Shown here piece after piece: positions 32,270 to 42,880 of a DNA stretch of 64,000 bases. Under the pieces are notes generated by a model. That model saw only the letters and a list, made by a program, of their open reading frames with translations, searched no databases and was not told where the DNA came from. A program made the position numbers and the translations under genes. Location: positions 37,959,733 to 38,023,732 of the forward strand of contig JAJKFL010000039.1 in NCBI GenBank assembly GCA_021186555.1. Direction: 5' to 3'. Every line of letters starts with the position of its first letter. Within the stretch, counting starts at the first letter, position 1. The DNA comes from Reticulitermes speratus. Its lineage: Eukaryota > Arthropoda > Insecta > Blattodea > Rhinotermitidae.

Positions 32270-32554
32270 TCAGTTTTGGTTTGTACATAGACCAATGTAC
32301 ATGTGTCAATATTGGTTATTATACCATCTATAAAATTGTATAAAAATTGTGTAAAGTTGTATTATAGTATTACAATAGTACTAAAATAGTTTGTTAAAAC
32401 TGATAGTAAGATAGTATTAAATTACATTTGCGGTAAAATTTTAGTACTATTTTAATACTATAATACAACTTTACACAATTTTTATACAATTTTATAGATG
32501 ATGTAATAACCAATATTAACACATGTACATTGGTCTATGTACAAACCAAAATGA

Positions 32555-32598
32555 CCCCCTGAAGATGGCAATATAGATTGCCGAAATACGTATAGGGG
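32555..32598 (+). ncRNA. Hammerhead-like motif, right arm
   Basis: Mirror copy of 32226-32269 with identical core and helices. Confidence 0.55.
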
Positions 32599-32859
32599 AA
32601 ATCCTTTAATAAAGTAATTAGTGAAAAAAATTATCTTTGTGCATTTTTTGGTGAATGATAATCACTTCCTTTGTGTGTTTTGTAGAGACTTTACCTGTTG
32701 TTGGCCGCAGTGGCTGAAACATGAAGCACGTGTCAGCCACTTTACACACGTGAATATGAGAAAAAGAGAATGGTTTACGCATAATTGTGCCTTGTGTTTT
32801 GTGGTCCTTCGGACAGTCACATGTTTAATTCCGTTAAATAATAGTTGCTAAAATAATTG

Positions 32860-33330
32860 GAAAAAAAAATGGGGAATAAGACAAACAATTCTGGAAAGAA
32901 TCGAAAATAACATGTCAAAATGGCATGGACATGTATTACGCGTGAGAGATAACAGATGGCCTAAGCGAATGTTGACCGGAAGGAAGAAAAAGAAGGGGAA
33001 GACCCGAAATGAAGTGGGAAAGAGGAATGAAAAGAGTGATGAAGCAGAATAATCTAACACCTGAAGATGCAGTAAACAGGCAAATATGGTCAAAGCGACT
33101 GAGGACCGGTAACCCAGTAACCGATGTTGTTTGTTGTTGTTCTTTTGTCCCTGTCGCTCCAACGCGGAGCATAGGGGCCTCCTTTCGGAGGTTTCTATGG
33201 TCATGTGCGTTGATGTAGTGAGTGACCAGCCCACTGACCGCACAAGTTCTACTCAATCCTTATGTGACTGCCAGAGCCATCTGGCAGGCAGTCAGGAGAC
33301 TTGGGTGAGAAATGGCCGCTGAATTTTGCT
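32860..33330 (+). pseudogene. LINE C-terminal fragment, another family
   Basis: Frames give ILERIENNMSKWHGHVLRV, DNRWPKRMLTG, MKWERGMKRVMKQNNLTPED and NRQIWSKRLRTGNP, the post-RT C-terminal region of a LINE, frameshifted once, followed by its probable 3' UTR. Confidence 0.65.
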
Positions 33331-34070
33331 TACGAGCATTACTAGTTCTATTCATGCCCGTAAGGTTCTTTTACAAGTAACCGATGTAACACTGTAAAAC
33401 TGCTACGGACAGTTATATAAATAGTCCCCCCCCCCCAATTTTATGGAAATTATAAGCGGACTTACGGAGGGGGGTCACGTTTCTTAAAACTTAGTTGTAT
33501 AGGCCTAAATTTTTCCTCTTTTATTCTTGTAAATGTCCACTTGCTAAGGAAGCTTGGTGCTATGTAGGAGATGGAATGCACGTGATAACCTACATTACAA
33601 ACGAAACGAGTATGAATTTGGTAACATAGGGAGATAAAAGTAAAGATGCTAAGCTCAGTCGACAATGGCGGGCTGTCTTTGAGATTCTGCCGGAAGGGAA
33701 CCTACGCCATGACAGCAGATTGCGGGCGAGATGACACTTCAAAGACACGGCGACATGCTGATTGCATCACACAGATTTGAGCCAATTAATGTTAAATGGG
33801 CTGGTTTCTTTCTAAATTGTCAGCTGTCTGTCTGTCTGTCTGTCAGACTCACACACGTTGTCAGCTGTCTGTCTGTCAGACTCACACACGACTCGCGTCT
33901 GCAAACAACAAGCGTGTAAAAATATGTGTTGTTTTCAGCGCACTGACAACGTGACAAACTGAATAACAAAGTGTTTAATTAACTAAATGACTGACTGCGT
34001 GATGTGTGACATTCCTGCAAAAGTGTACCCCAACACTACGTACCTTAGGAAGCTGAAAAACATTAGTTAA
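33331..34070. other. No gene recognised; C homopolymer
   Basis: Contains a C run at about 33427-33436 and 'gtctgtctgtc' repeats near 33828-33880. Nothing else recognised. Confidence 0.4.
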
Positions 34071-34074
34071 ATAA

Positions 34075-34839
34075 CTAACAAACTAACTAACTAACGCCAT
34101 GCAGCAGAGTCCTTCTTGAGAAGCTAACAGGTCGTCAGCTAGTCAAGAAATTCCCCTCATTTTATGGAACCCGAAGGTTCATTACCGCACTCACAAGAGC
34201 CCGTCACCTGTCCCTATCCTGAGCCATATCAATCCAGTCCATGCCCCCCCATCCCACTTCTTGAAGATCCATTTTAATATTATCCTCCCATCTACGCCTG
34301 GGTCTTCCGAGCGGTCTCCTTCCCTCAGGTCTCCCCACCAAAATCCTGTATGCACCTCTCCCCTCACCCATACGTGCTACATGCCCCGCTCACCTCATTC
34401 TTCTCGATTTGATCACCCAAACAATATTTGGTGATGAGTACAGAGCATTAAGTTCCTCGTTATGTAGTCTTCTCCACTCCCCTGTTACCCCGTCCCTCTT
34501 AGCCCCAAATATCCCCCTCAGCACCCTATTCTCGAACACACCTCAGCCTATGTTCCTCCCTCAGTGTGAGAGACCAAGTCTCACACCCATACAAAACAAC
34601 AGGCAAAATTATACTTCTGTATATCTTAATGTTTGTATTTTTGGATAGCAAACTGTAAGACACAAGATCCTGCACCGAATGATAACAAGCACTCCCCGAC
34701 TTCAATCTGCTCTTAATTTCTTCCTGAATGGAATTTTGATCTGTTACGGTTGTTCCCAAATATCTGAACCGTTCCACCCTTTCAAAGGATCCACTATCCA
34801 ACTTCAAGTTGTGAGCCTGTCCCGCATAAAAACATAGTT
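34075..34839 (-). pseudogene. LINE L-T, 5'-truncated
   Basis: The minus-strand frame from 34807 has [54 protein letters not shown]-type and LREEHRL: the segment after the YADD catalytic box of a LINE reverse transcriptase. Downstream, out of frame, come the C-terminal codons and the 3' UTR, then a TTAG/GTTA tail near 34085. The catalytic domain is missing. Confidence 0.8.
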
Positions 34840-34851
34840 AAATAATGAAGG

Positions 34852-35168
34852 TAAAGCAATCCCATTACAGGCCTGGACAGGCCTTTAGGTTTCCAGGAGG
34901 TTGAGGCTCCCAGATTTCTAGACAGTCGGCACATGAAGGTGGTAAGGTTGTCAGCCCTACGCACCGGCCGCGTTTACCCCCCCCCCCCCCCAGGAAATAT
35001 TCCTGGTACTCATTTCTGTTAGAGGCTGAGTCGACCCCAGGGCCATAGTGGGGCCGGAAGGATTTTGTCAATGAAAAATTCCAATTACACCATCGGGAAT
35101 TGAACCCGCGACCTTCCGGCTTGTAGAGCAATGCCTCAACTAACTGCACCACCCCACCGCTTGCCCCC
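34852..35168 (-). mobile_element. SINE S4, full length
   Basis: Perfect TSD aaataatgaagg (34840-34851 and 35169-35180). On the minus strand the tRNA-like head contains GTGCAGTTAGTTGAGGC and a B box GGTTCAATTCCC. The body includes a C13 run. Confidence 0.9.
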
Positions 35169-35274
35169 AAATAATGAAGGCATCGTTCAATAAATACTCT
35201 ATATTTATTCAGCTCAACAAGATGTTACCTGCTGTTTTGGTCGCCCAAGTGTCATTACCCTGTTGTCATAACAC

Positions 35275-35450
35275 TTTACTTGACCCATCTTGAGCCATAT
35301 GGATACAATTAATATCCTCCCTCCTATTTCCATAAGAATTACTTTTTGTTTCATCTATGCTTATGTCTGGGAAGTTGTGTCTTCCAAGTTTTTCGTATAA
35401 ACGTTTCCGCCCATTTCTGATATCCCTTATGCGCACTACATGTGCCACCC
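35275..35450 (-). pseudogene. LINE C-terminal remnant
   Basis: The minus frame has VAHVVRIRDIRNG and REDINCIHMAQDG, diverged from the L-T C-terminus (AGHVARM ... WINLAQDR pattern). Confidence 0.5.
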
Positions 35451-35710
35451 ACGTTATCCCCCTTTGTCTTATAACCCTCGTAACATGTATGTAATGAAGG
35501 TACAGATTACAAACTCCCCACCATTATTTATCTCCTTGGATATTTGCATTCCCTTTACTGCAGACTTGTCTGTCGTTGTGTGTCGTGGAATTCTTTCCTT
35601 TATTAACAGATTCTTGGGTTATTTAAAGACATTTATTATACTGCATACATTGTTTAGCGTCAATCAGATGAAACAAGACAGGCAATGTACTATAAACGTA
35701 ACATTGAGGC

Positions 35711-36188
35711 GCGTTCGCGTAACCACTGTTGTCGTGGAAAAGCAATAAGTATTACATATTCTGAGTGTGTGTTTGTAGCCTTAGTTATTCGGCATGCAAA
35801 GCGCATGCGCTGTATTATATTGTTATCTGTGGCCTGTCCGGCTCTACCGTATTTTTCCACATTATCTCATAAACGGCACGATTTTCGGAAATAGGTTATT
35901 GAATGTAAAATGTGTTTTGATTTTCTGTACAACTTTTATCTGAAACATTTCTCATTCTAAGAAGAATTCAGCGAGATATATCATAAATGTACATATGGTC
36001 TTCGTGTAAAGTACATGTTATTCTTGTCAGATTGCAATGAAACGAATTTTGTCTACAGATTTTCGAAAAAATACACAACTATCAAATTTCATGAAAATCC
36101 GTCCAGTGGGAGCCGAGTTGTTCCATGCGCATGGACAGGCAGACATGACGAAGCTAATAGTCGCTTTTCGCAATTTTGCGAACGCGCC
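35711..36188 (+). mobile_element. MITE-like element X, copy 2
   Basis: TIRs GGCGCGTTCGC (35711-35721) and GCGAACGCGCC (36178-36188). The interior matches 5985-6470 inverted. Partial copies occur near 44825 and 46760-46815. No coding capacity. Confidence 0.6.
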
Positions 36189-36319
36189 TAAGAACGATTA
36201 TAGGGTGAGGTAATTATTTTGAATGCGAGAGTCGTGGCCTATTTGAACACCAACACCAACAAGTAGCTACTCAGTACCAGTGCAGTTTGTTACACATCGT
36301 GTACATGTACATTAGCATT

Positions 36320-36545
36320 CTGATCCACTGTTGTGTTATCGTGTCTTTTGGTAATTACCGCGTCGTGTGGTAATTATTTACACACGACGCCGTGTATACC
36401 AAAGACACGATACAACAGTGGATAGAATGCTATGTAATGTACACGATGTGTACAACTGCACGCTCGTGTGTAATTATTTACCACACGACGCGTAATACAG
36501 AACCACAGATTACATCAACATCGCGGCGGAAGCCTGAAATCAAGG
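36320..36545. mobile_element. Palindromic repeat related to type B elements
   Basis: 'cgtgtcttttggtaatt' and 'cacacgacgc' blocks are inverted around 36375. The 3' block 'catcaacatcgcggcggaag' matches 10126. No intact hammerhead core. The rest of 36546-37048 shows nothing recognised. Confidence 0.4.
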
Positions 36546-37048
36546 ACACTGTTGTGTTCGTTCCCATCAATGAGACCTTCCTGTCTTGGTACCACCATTG
36601 CCACATAAGTGCTGTTCACACTCGTGGAGGGTCTCATCTTAGGGGTGGTCAGCCACTTCCGGTCTTGCCTCGCCTCATTACCAGGGGCCCTCCCCCGCAG
36701 CTGTGTGCCCGCAACAACCACTGAAACACGTAACAAGACCAAGTGTGTGAACTGACAGTGGGGTCACGTGAGTTGCAGGGTCGTCGCAAAGTTTATCACA
36801 GCAAGGCGCGTGCGGAGGGGAGGACAGCAGATCGGCGTCACTTTCACAGAGCACAGTTCGTTATCACGGATGAGAAACTGACGTCACGGCTACAGCTGGC
36901 ACGTAAGAAATACGACTAACCAACACTGGTTCAGTTTAAACTTGGTTTTAAAACTTGATTTGTTTAGTGCGTTGACAGTTACGAATGTACGTGATATTTT
37001 GCCGACTCCAAAGCAGTCAGTCAGTAAATTAATCGGTCAATGACCTTA

Positions 37049-37387
37049 TTAAACAGTTAATGAATCACTGTAATTCATTCTATGATGCGTCTCAAGTTTT
37101 CGGGCCATGGCCTGCCCGATCACCTTCCTCCAACATTCTATCTTCCTTGCTGCCGCCTTCCAGTTCCGTAGCTGGAACTTATCTACGGTATCTCTCCAAA
37201 CAGCGTCCTTCCATCTAACTTTAGGCTTTCCCACGGGCCTTCTTCCTGTAAAACATCCTCCCTTTACTTTTTGGGGGACACGACAATCGTCCATCCTTAC
37301 TACGTGGCCAGCCCACTTAGTCTGATCAGGCGTAAAATGTTTGGAATTGCCGCATCGTCGTACAATTTGTAGGTCTCATTACATCTA
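37049..37387 (-). pseudogene. LINE C-terminus (family with GRRPVGKPK), 3' part
   Basis: The minus frame reads TKWAGHVVRMDDCRVPQK, GGCFTGRRPVGKPKVRWKD and NWKAAARKIECWRKVIGQAM, a typical LINE C-terminus. Upstream the codons KEVWRIRCNETYKLYDDAAI run directly into the 29-bp array. Confidence 0.75.
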
Positions 37388-38478
37388 ATTCTCCAAACCT
37401 CTTTGCCCGGTATAGGATTCTCCAAACCTCTTTGCCCGGTATAGGATTCTCCAAACCTCTTTGCCCGGTATAGGATTCTCCAAACCTCTTTGCCCGGTAT
37501 AGGATTCTTCAAACCTCTTTGCCCGGTTATAGAATTCTCCAAACCTCTTTGCCCGGTATAGGATTCTCCAAACCTCTTTGCCCGGTATAGGATTCTCCAA
37601 ACCTCTTTGCCCGGTATAGATTCTTCAAACCTCTTTGCCCGGTATAGGATTCTCCAAACCTCTTTGCCCGGTATAGGATTCTCCAAACCTCTTTGCCCGG
37701 TATAGGATTCTCCAAACCTCTTTGCCCGGTATAGGATTCTCCAAACCTCTATGCCCGGTATAGGATTCTCCAAACCTCTTTGTCCGGTATAGGATTCTCC
37801 AAACCTCTTTGCCAGTATAGGATTCTCCAAACCACTTTGCCCGGTATAGGATTCTCCAAACCTCTTTGCCCAATATAGGATTCTCCAAACCTCTTTGCCC
37901 GGTATAGGATTCTCCAAACCTCTTTGCCCAATATAGGATTCTCCAAACCTCTTTGCCCGGTATAGGATTCTCCAAACCTCTTTGTCCGGTATAGGATTCT
38001 CCAAACCTCTTTGCCCATATAGGATTCTCCAAACCACTTTGCCCGGTATAGGATTCTCCAAACCTCTTTGCCCAATATAGGATTCTCCAAACCTCTTTGC
38101 CCGGTATAAGATTCTCCAAACCTCTTTGCCCAGTATAGGATTCTCCAAACCACTTTGCCCGGTATAGGATTCTCCAAACCTCTTTGCCCAATATAGGATT
38201 CTCCAAACCTCTTTGCCCAATATAGGATTCTCCAAACCTCTTTGCCCGGTATAGGATTCTCCAAACCTCTTTGCCCAATATAGGATTCTCCAAACCACTT
38301 TGCCCGGTATAGGATTCTCCAAACCTCTTTGCCCAATATAGGATTCTCCAAACCACTTTGCCCGGTATAGGATTCTCCAAACCTCTTTGCCCAATATAGG
38401 ATTCTCCAAACCACTTTGCCCGGTATAGTATTCTCCAAACCTCTTTGCCCGGTATAGGATTCTCCAAACCTCTTTGCC
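37388..38478. repeat. Minisatellite, 29-bp unit, about 37 copies, inside a LINE ORF
   Basis: Units carry 'ctccaaacctctttgcccgg' with variants (caatata, accactttg). On the minus strand the unit encodes GKEVWRI in one frame, which is also the first LINE codon block after the array (KEVWRIRCN), so the array grew from LINE sequence. As 29 is not a multiple of three, the frame rotates through three phases. Units 37811-38012 appear duplicated at 38013-38215, about seven units. Confidence 0.95.
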
Positions 38479-38600
38479 CGGTTTAGGAATGAATATATTT
38501 TTGAGGATTTTCCTTTCACAGGAGCAGACCATACTGACTGCTTTCTGGGAAAGATTCCGTGTTTCTCCGCCATATAAGACAACGCTACGGATAAGTCACT
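38479..38600 (-). pseudogene. Same LINE, part upstream of the array
   Basis: Minus codons VVLYGGETRNLSQKAVSM and CERKILKNIFIPK match the LINE segment preceding the ...VWRIR block. It joins 37049-37387 across the array. The rest, 38601-39250, shows nothing recognised. Confidence 0.7.
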
Positions 38601-39410
38601 TTAACTTAGTTGATTATTTATGGCAAGTTGGCTGAACGGTAGCTGTTTGTGCACTTAATAACAAGCAGTGCTAAACGTCTGTATTACTTTGTGGTCTGTG
38701 ACTAGCACTGATGCAACTATGTTAACACATTGGCTAACTACATGGTCCACCTGATATGACGTTATTTCGTAACTCTGAATTTTGCACAGTTTGTTTATGT
38801 GTTTATTATGATTTCCAAAATAAACACCACGATTTCCATAATCACTAACAGATTATTATTTTGAATAGAGTCGAATTATATTTAAGTAAGAAATTAATTC
38901 GTTGTATTAGCCAAGATTGTCATGCTTCCAAGTTTCAAATATGTTTCCCGTCACAAGACATGGCGCGTCGCCGGGTTGCTTTTGGAGGGTAGCTGTAAAT
39001 GTATTGAATAAACAGTTGTGGACTGCCGACAGTGGGTGGTACTCCAGCTTGGGGATTTCGCTGGAGATTGGCAACTTATTTCCTAACAAAATAGTACATT
39101 ACAACATTTAATAAAATGTCTCCGACTTGGACGGATTTTTTAGGTGAGTGAATATGTATTTGGATTTGAGAGTTGAGGGTGTGGTCGACTGGACATAATT
39201 ACGTAAGGAGGAGCATTGTAATTGTACCCTGTATCAAAAGTTACTCACTTTCACGTTGTACTGACCGTGCATCTTATCACAATTGAGGATTTATTTTACC
39301 AACTTATGCACAATATTACAATAGTGTCATTTACCCCTATACGTATTTCGGCTTAATGTACATATATTTTAAGAGCTCAAAGTGGAACTTTTGAAAACCA
39401 CAGAGTAATA

Positions 39411-39488
39411 CAGGGTATACACAAAAGAATGGTGCGGTTTTAATAGTGTTCACTATTAAAACCGCACCATTCTTTTGTGTATGCCCTG
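39411..39488. mobile_element. 78-bp palindromic MITE, copy 1
   Basis: Two 38-bp arms around a central TT, one mismatch, flanked by TA. It begins CAGGGTATACACAAAAGAAT. A copy occurs at 42472-42549. TA target and CAGGG ends suit Tc1/mariner. Confidence 0.8.
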
Positions 39489-39561
39489 TATTTTATTTGT
39501 TTACTCACATGGATGTAACTACCTGTACAATGGATGTATAGTCTATGCTATATTTCTACGA

Positions 39562-39601
39562 CCCCCTGAGGATGGCTAAAAATAAGCCGAAATACGTATG
39601 G
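39562..39601 (+). ncRNA. Hammerhead-like motif, cleavage position mutated
   Basis: CTGAGGA, T, GGCT with AAGCC, GAAAT, ACGT, then ATG where ATA is expected. G at the cleavage position is not tolerated in hammerheads, so it should be inactive. Confidence 0.45.
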
Positions 39602-39656
39602 CACTCTTGTCATATTGTGCATAAGTTGGTAAAATAAATCCTCAATTTCTTTCTCA

Positions 39657-39775
39657 CGTTGAGGGAAGAACACAGACTGACGGTTTTCGAGAAGAAGTCG
39701 CTAAGGACGATACTTTGGCATAAGACAGAAGTAGCAGGCAGACCGGTGGGAAATGCGTAATAAGGGGCCTCACAC
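39657..39775 (+). pseudogene. LINE L-T fragment
   Basis: Codons LREEHRLTVFEKKSLRTIL match the L-T C-terminal region at 34526-34540 and beyond. Confidence 0.5.
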
Positions 39776-40035
39776 TTCGCGCACTTCATCAAATACTTAT
39801 TGTTGGGATGGTGAGATGCGTAGGGCATTTAACACGCACTGGGAAATGAGAAATGCATACACAATTTTAGTAGAACGGAATAAAACACTTGCAATTTCGA
39901 GTGTATTTGGGAAAATATATATAAAAGTGAATCTTCAAATGGAGGAGAAGGAAGATGTGAACAGGACTCAACAGACTTAAAATAGGGTACCATGGCGGGT
40001 TCTTTTGAATATAGTGACGATACATCGGGTTCCAG

Positions 40036-40325
40036 TGGGCCGCGATAGCTCAGTCGGTATAGCTACTCGCTACGGACTGGACGGTCCGGGGATCGAATCC
40101 CTGTGGGGGCGAGATTTTTCGCAGCCATCCAGACCGGCCCTGGGGCCCACCTAGCATCCTATACAATGGGTACCGGGTCTCTTTCCCGGGGGTAAAGCGG
40201 CCAGGGCGTGGAGTTGACCACCCACCCTCATCTAGTGCCAGGGTTAAAGAAAGAGTAGAGCTATACCTCTACTCCCCCTCTGGGCCTTCGTGACCTGTTC
40301 TAGGGTGAGCTTTACCTTTACCTTT
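40036..40325 (+). mobile_element. SINE S2
   Basis: Full-length: head GGGCCGCGATAGCTCAGTCG, B box GGGGATCGAATCCC, tail ACCTTTACCTTT. TSD not clear. Confidence 0.85.
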
Positions 40326-40980
40326 TACTACTGGTTCCATAAAACGGGTGATACTTTGTGGCGAGCTGAACGAATAATATTTCCTCAACAAGTTAGTAAC
40401 ACACATGCACACACAGCAAGTCAGCTGCTGTGACCCGTGTGCCTATTGTGTAGACCGCGCTTGTGGTGCTGAACAAACAGCAGCAGACTGCCTGGCGCCC
40501 TGTGCAACTGCGTAGTGCTGAAAGGCGACGTTCCGGATAACGGGATTTAGGGAAAATTGTGAGGGGGCCCACTGACGGTCAGAGTAGCACAAACCTTTAC
40601 AATGTATCCAGGCTAGTATATTTAACGCTCTCCAGACCTTTCCAGGCTTGTTATAACACGTAACATTTTTACATACGGAACGCCTTCGTTGAACACGACT
40701 TACCGTCGTCAGTCCTCAACTCAGACGCAGGCTGACTTAATAATTTTGTGGTTTTACTCTGCCGCTTTGATTCTTGTGGTAAGCCATGATATTGTCCGTT
40801 CATAAATTCTCGAATTTCTCATTAATATCCCCTCTGTAGTTTAACGCTATGTAAATAATGTAACGGGGAAACCGATGATATATAAAGCAAAGGACCAATA
40901 ATGGTCTTATATCAATCACTGGAGTTTGTACAAACTTTAGGGCCAGCCACCCCTTTGTATATGCATCAATAGACAAATGG
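40326..40980. other. No recognisable feature
   Basis: No ORF or repeat family recognised. Confidence 0.4.
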
Positions 40981-41038
40981 ACAAGTGGACTGTGAATCGC
41001 AAGTGCATTTTCAGAATATATTTTTATAGTTCAACCCG

Positions 41039-41078
41039 TGCTACATGTTTCGATTTATTTATGAAACCATCATCAGAC
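41039..41078 (-). ncRNA. Hammerhead-like motif, left arm
   Basis: CTGATGA, T, GGTTT with AAATC (one G-U), GAAAC, ATGTA. ACATGT is palindromic. Helix I is weak. Confidence 0.4.
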
Positions 41079-41110
41079 ATAGATTTATTTTCTCTTATAT
41101 TTTATGGCTG

Positions 41111-41153
41111 TGCCTGATGACAGCTTTGTAAATAAGCCGAAACATGTAGCAAG
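41111..41153 (+). ncRNA. Hammerhead-like motif, right arm
   Basis: TGC, CTGATGA, AGCTT with AAGC, GAAAC, ATGTA, GCA. Helix I TGC/GCA is 3 bp. The spacer base is C instead of T. Confidence 0.4.
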
Positions 41154-41947
41154 TTTTGGACAATAAAAATATCGTCTGAAAATACCATTTTGATTGACGG
41201 CCCACTTGTTCCTTTGTTGTACAGGTTTCTTAGTTGGTACAGCGTCACTTAAGAGCCAAATAAGGATTCCGTTGGTGCCATTTATTCAGAGAAATTAAGA
41301 GCATTTGGATGAGTTGTCGAAGTTCTATCTTGAAAAGGGGCATTTTGAACACCTAACCCCAAAACGTGGTGTTGTATTAACTAACTACATTGATTTTGGT
41401 ACATCAGACGATGGGAGAAGTCCATAAAGCTAAATGAGTTTGGGTGAGAAATTTATCTTTACAATAAAAACAGCCCTGTGACAAATATACTCTAATTTAA
41501 CGATGGGAGGATCATAAATGTGTCCCCCATATAGTGCTAATGTTACGAAATCATGTTCTGCCAACATACACACCCTACGCCTTCACAGAGCGCTGTACTG
41601 TATACTGTATACACTATCACCTTTCACATCGGTTCGCCGTGAACGGGCGGCAACTTCTCCTACACCTTTGTACTGCGGGAATACAGAACCAGAGTTCTGC
41701 AGGCACCGCATTTTGTTACAGCGAGCATATTTCAGTTTCTGAGGGTCCTGTTCTTGGAGATGGAACCGGGATAGCTCAGTCAGTATAGTGACTAGGCTAC
41801 GGGCTCAGCTACCGATGGATTGTTTTCGATTCCCTGAAGGGGCAAGAGATTAAAACTCTTCTGCAGTATAAGTTTAAGTTAAACCAACTAATGCTCAAGA
41901 ATTATTAACAAAATAAGGTATATTTGTAACCCCTACATTTTAATATT

Positions 41948-42235
41948 GTGGGCCGCGATAGCTCAGTCGGTATAGCGACTCGCTACGAGCTGGGCGGTCC
42001 GGGGATCAAATCCCGGAGGGGGCGAGATTTTCAGCACCCGTCCAGACCGGCCCTGGGGCCCACCCAGCCTCCTGTACAATGGGTACCGGGTCATTCCCGG
42101 GGGTAAAGCGGACGGAGCGTGGCGTTGACCACCTACCCCCATCTAGCGCCGAGGTTAGAGAAAGAGTAGAGCTATACCTCTACTCCCCCTCTGGGTCTTC
42201 ATGGCCTGTTCTAGGGAGACCTTTACCTTTACCTT
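41948..42235 (+). mobile_element. Young SINE S2 nested in the hammerhead element
   Basis: Perfect TSD acattttaatatt (41935-41947 and 42236-42248). Head, body and ACCTTTACCTT tail all intact. Confidence 0.9.
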
Positions 42236-42328
42236 ACATTTTAATATTATGAGCGGCATGTGTACTTCCATTATAATGCCAAGTGTATGTGTATCTGGAT
42301 GTCATAGATACTTGTGATTCTTTGATGC

Positions 42329-42371
42329 GCCCCCTGATGATGGCAACTTGATTGTCGAAACGTATGTAGGG
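42329..42371 (+). ncRNA. Hammerhead-like motif
   Basis: CCC, CTGATGA, T, GGCAA with TTGTC (one G-U), GAAAC, GTAT, GTA, GGG. Helix I is 3 bp; cleavage triplet GTA. Confidence 0.55.
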
Positions 42372-42471
42372 TTTACAAATATACTTGTTAATAATTATTG
42401 TGCATTGGTTGGTTTGACTTAAACTTATGACAAAATGCACGGTACGTATAATATAAAACTCTTCTGAAATA

Positions 42472-42549
42472 CAGGGCATACACAAAAGAATGGTGCGGTT
42501 TTAATAGTGTTCACTATTAAAACCGCACCATTCTTTTGTGTATGCCCTG
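42472..42549. mobile_element. 78-bp palindromic MITE, copy 2
   Basis: Perfect 38-bp arms around TT, flanked by TA at 42470-42471 and 42550-42551. Same element as 39411-39488. Confidence 0.85.
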
Positions 42550-42764
42550 TATATTCAGACGGGTCCTGGAACCCACCCAACCTCCTATTCAGTGAATACC
42601 TGGAGTTCTTGTGTCGGGGAATAAAGTGGCTGCAGCGTGAAGCTTATTACTCACCTGCATATGGTGTCGAGGTTAAGAATGCGTGGAACTATACATCCAC
42701 TTTCCCATAAGCTTTGATGTCGTGTTTTTTACTTGTTACCTGACCTTAGAGTCCTTGAAAACCT

Positions 42765-42880
42765 AAGAGAAAGAGACCACTTGGAAGACGTAGGCGTAGA
42801 TGGGAGGGTAATGTTAAAATGGATCTCCCAAATAGGATGGGGTGGACTGGATTCTTCTGGCTCAGTATAGGGATAAGTGC
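42765..42880 (+). pseudogene. LINE L-T C-terminal remnant at array start
   Basis: Codons around RRRRRWEGNVKMDLP and DWILLAQYRDKC match the L-T end (RRW..NIKMDL ... WINLAQDRDKW). It runs straight into the 48-bp array. Confidence 0.65.

Larger units (their letters stand above)
32127..32664. mobile_element. Foldback element with two opposed hammerhead motifs, 12-bp TSD
   Basis: Perfect TSD cttcctttgtgt (32115-32126 and 32665-32676). Arms of about 200 bp (32190-32390 and 32435-32640) are near-perfect inverses. The tail 'caccgtgcat' near 32141 is shared with the other elements. No ORF. Confidence 0.8.
39252..39650. mobile_element. Hammerhead foldback element hosting a palindromic MITE
   Basis: Arms 'aacttatgcacaatatta' (39301) and 'gtgcataagttggtaaaat' (39619) are inverse; the 'accgtgcat' tail is at 39258. 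The left-arm motif is truncated (only cccctatacgtatttcgg remains). A 78-bp palindrome is inserted centrally. Confidence 0.65.
40985..41225. mobile_element. Short hammerhead foldback element
   Basis: 'gacaagtgg' at 40980 faces 'cccacttgttc' at 41201; arms carry opposed motifs with GAAACATGTAGC. About 240 bp in all. Confidence 0.55.
41864..42453 (+). mobile_element. Hammerhead foldback element inside S2
   Basis: Perfect 13-bp TSD taaaactcttctg (41851-41863 and 42454-42466). Arms 'taagtttaagttaaacca' and 'ggtttgacttaaactta'. Its left arm is split by a younger S2 (41948-42235). Tail motif 'aatgcacggta'. Confidence 0.8.
41766..42730 (+). mobile_element. Old SINE S2 broken by two nested insertions
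   Basis: Head 41766-41863 (ACCGGGATAGCTCAGTCAG) and body/tail 42553-42730 belong to one degenerate S2. Between them lie a hammerhead foldback element and a palindromic MITE. Confidence 0.75.

Noticed and set aside
37300-38582. 410-codon minus-strand frame over the 29-bp array
   Set aside because: Repeat-derived; the LINE it sits in is already truncated and frameshifted.
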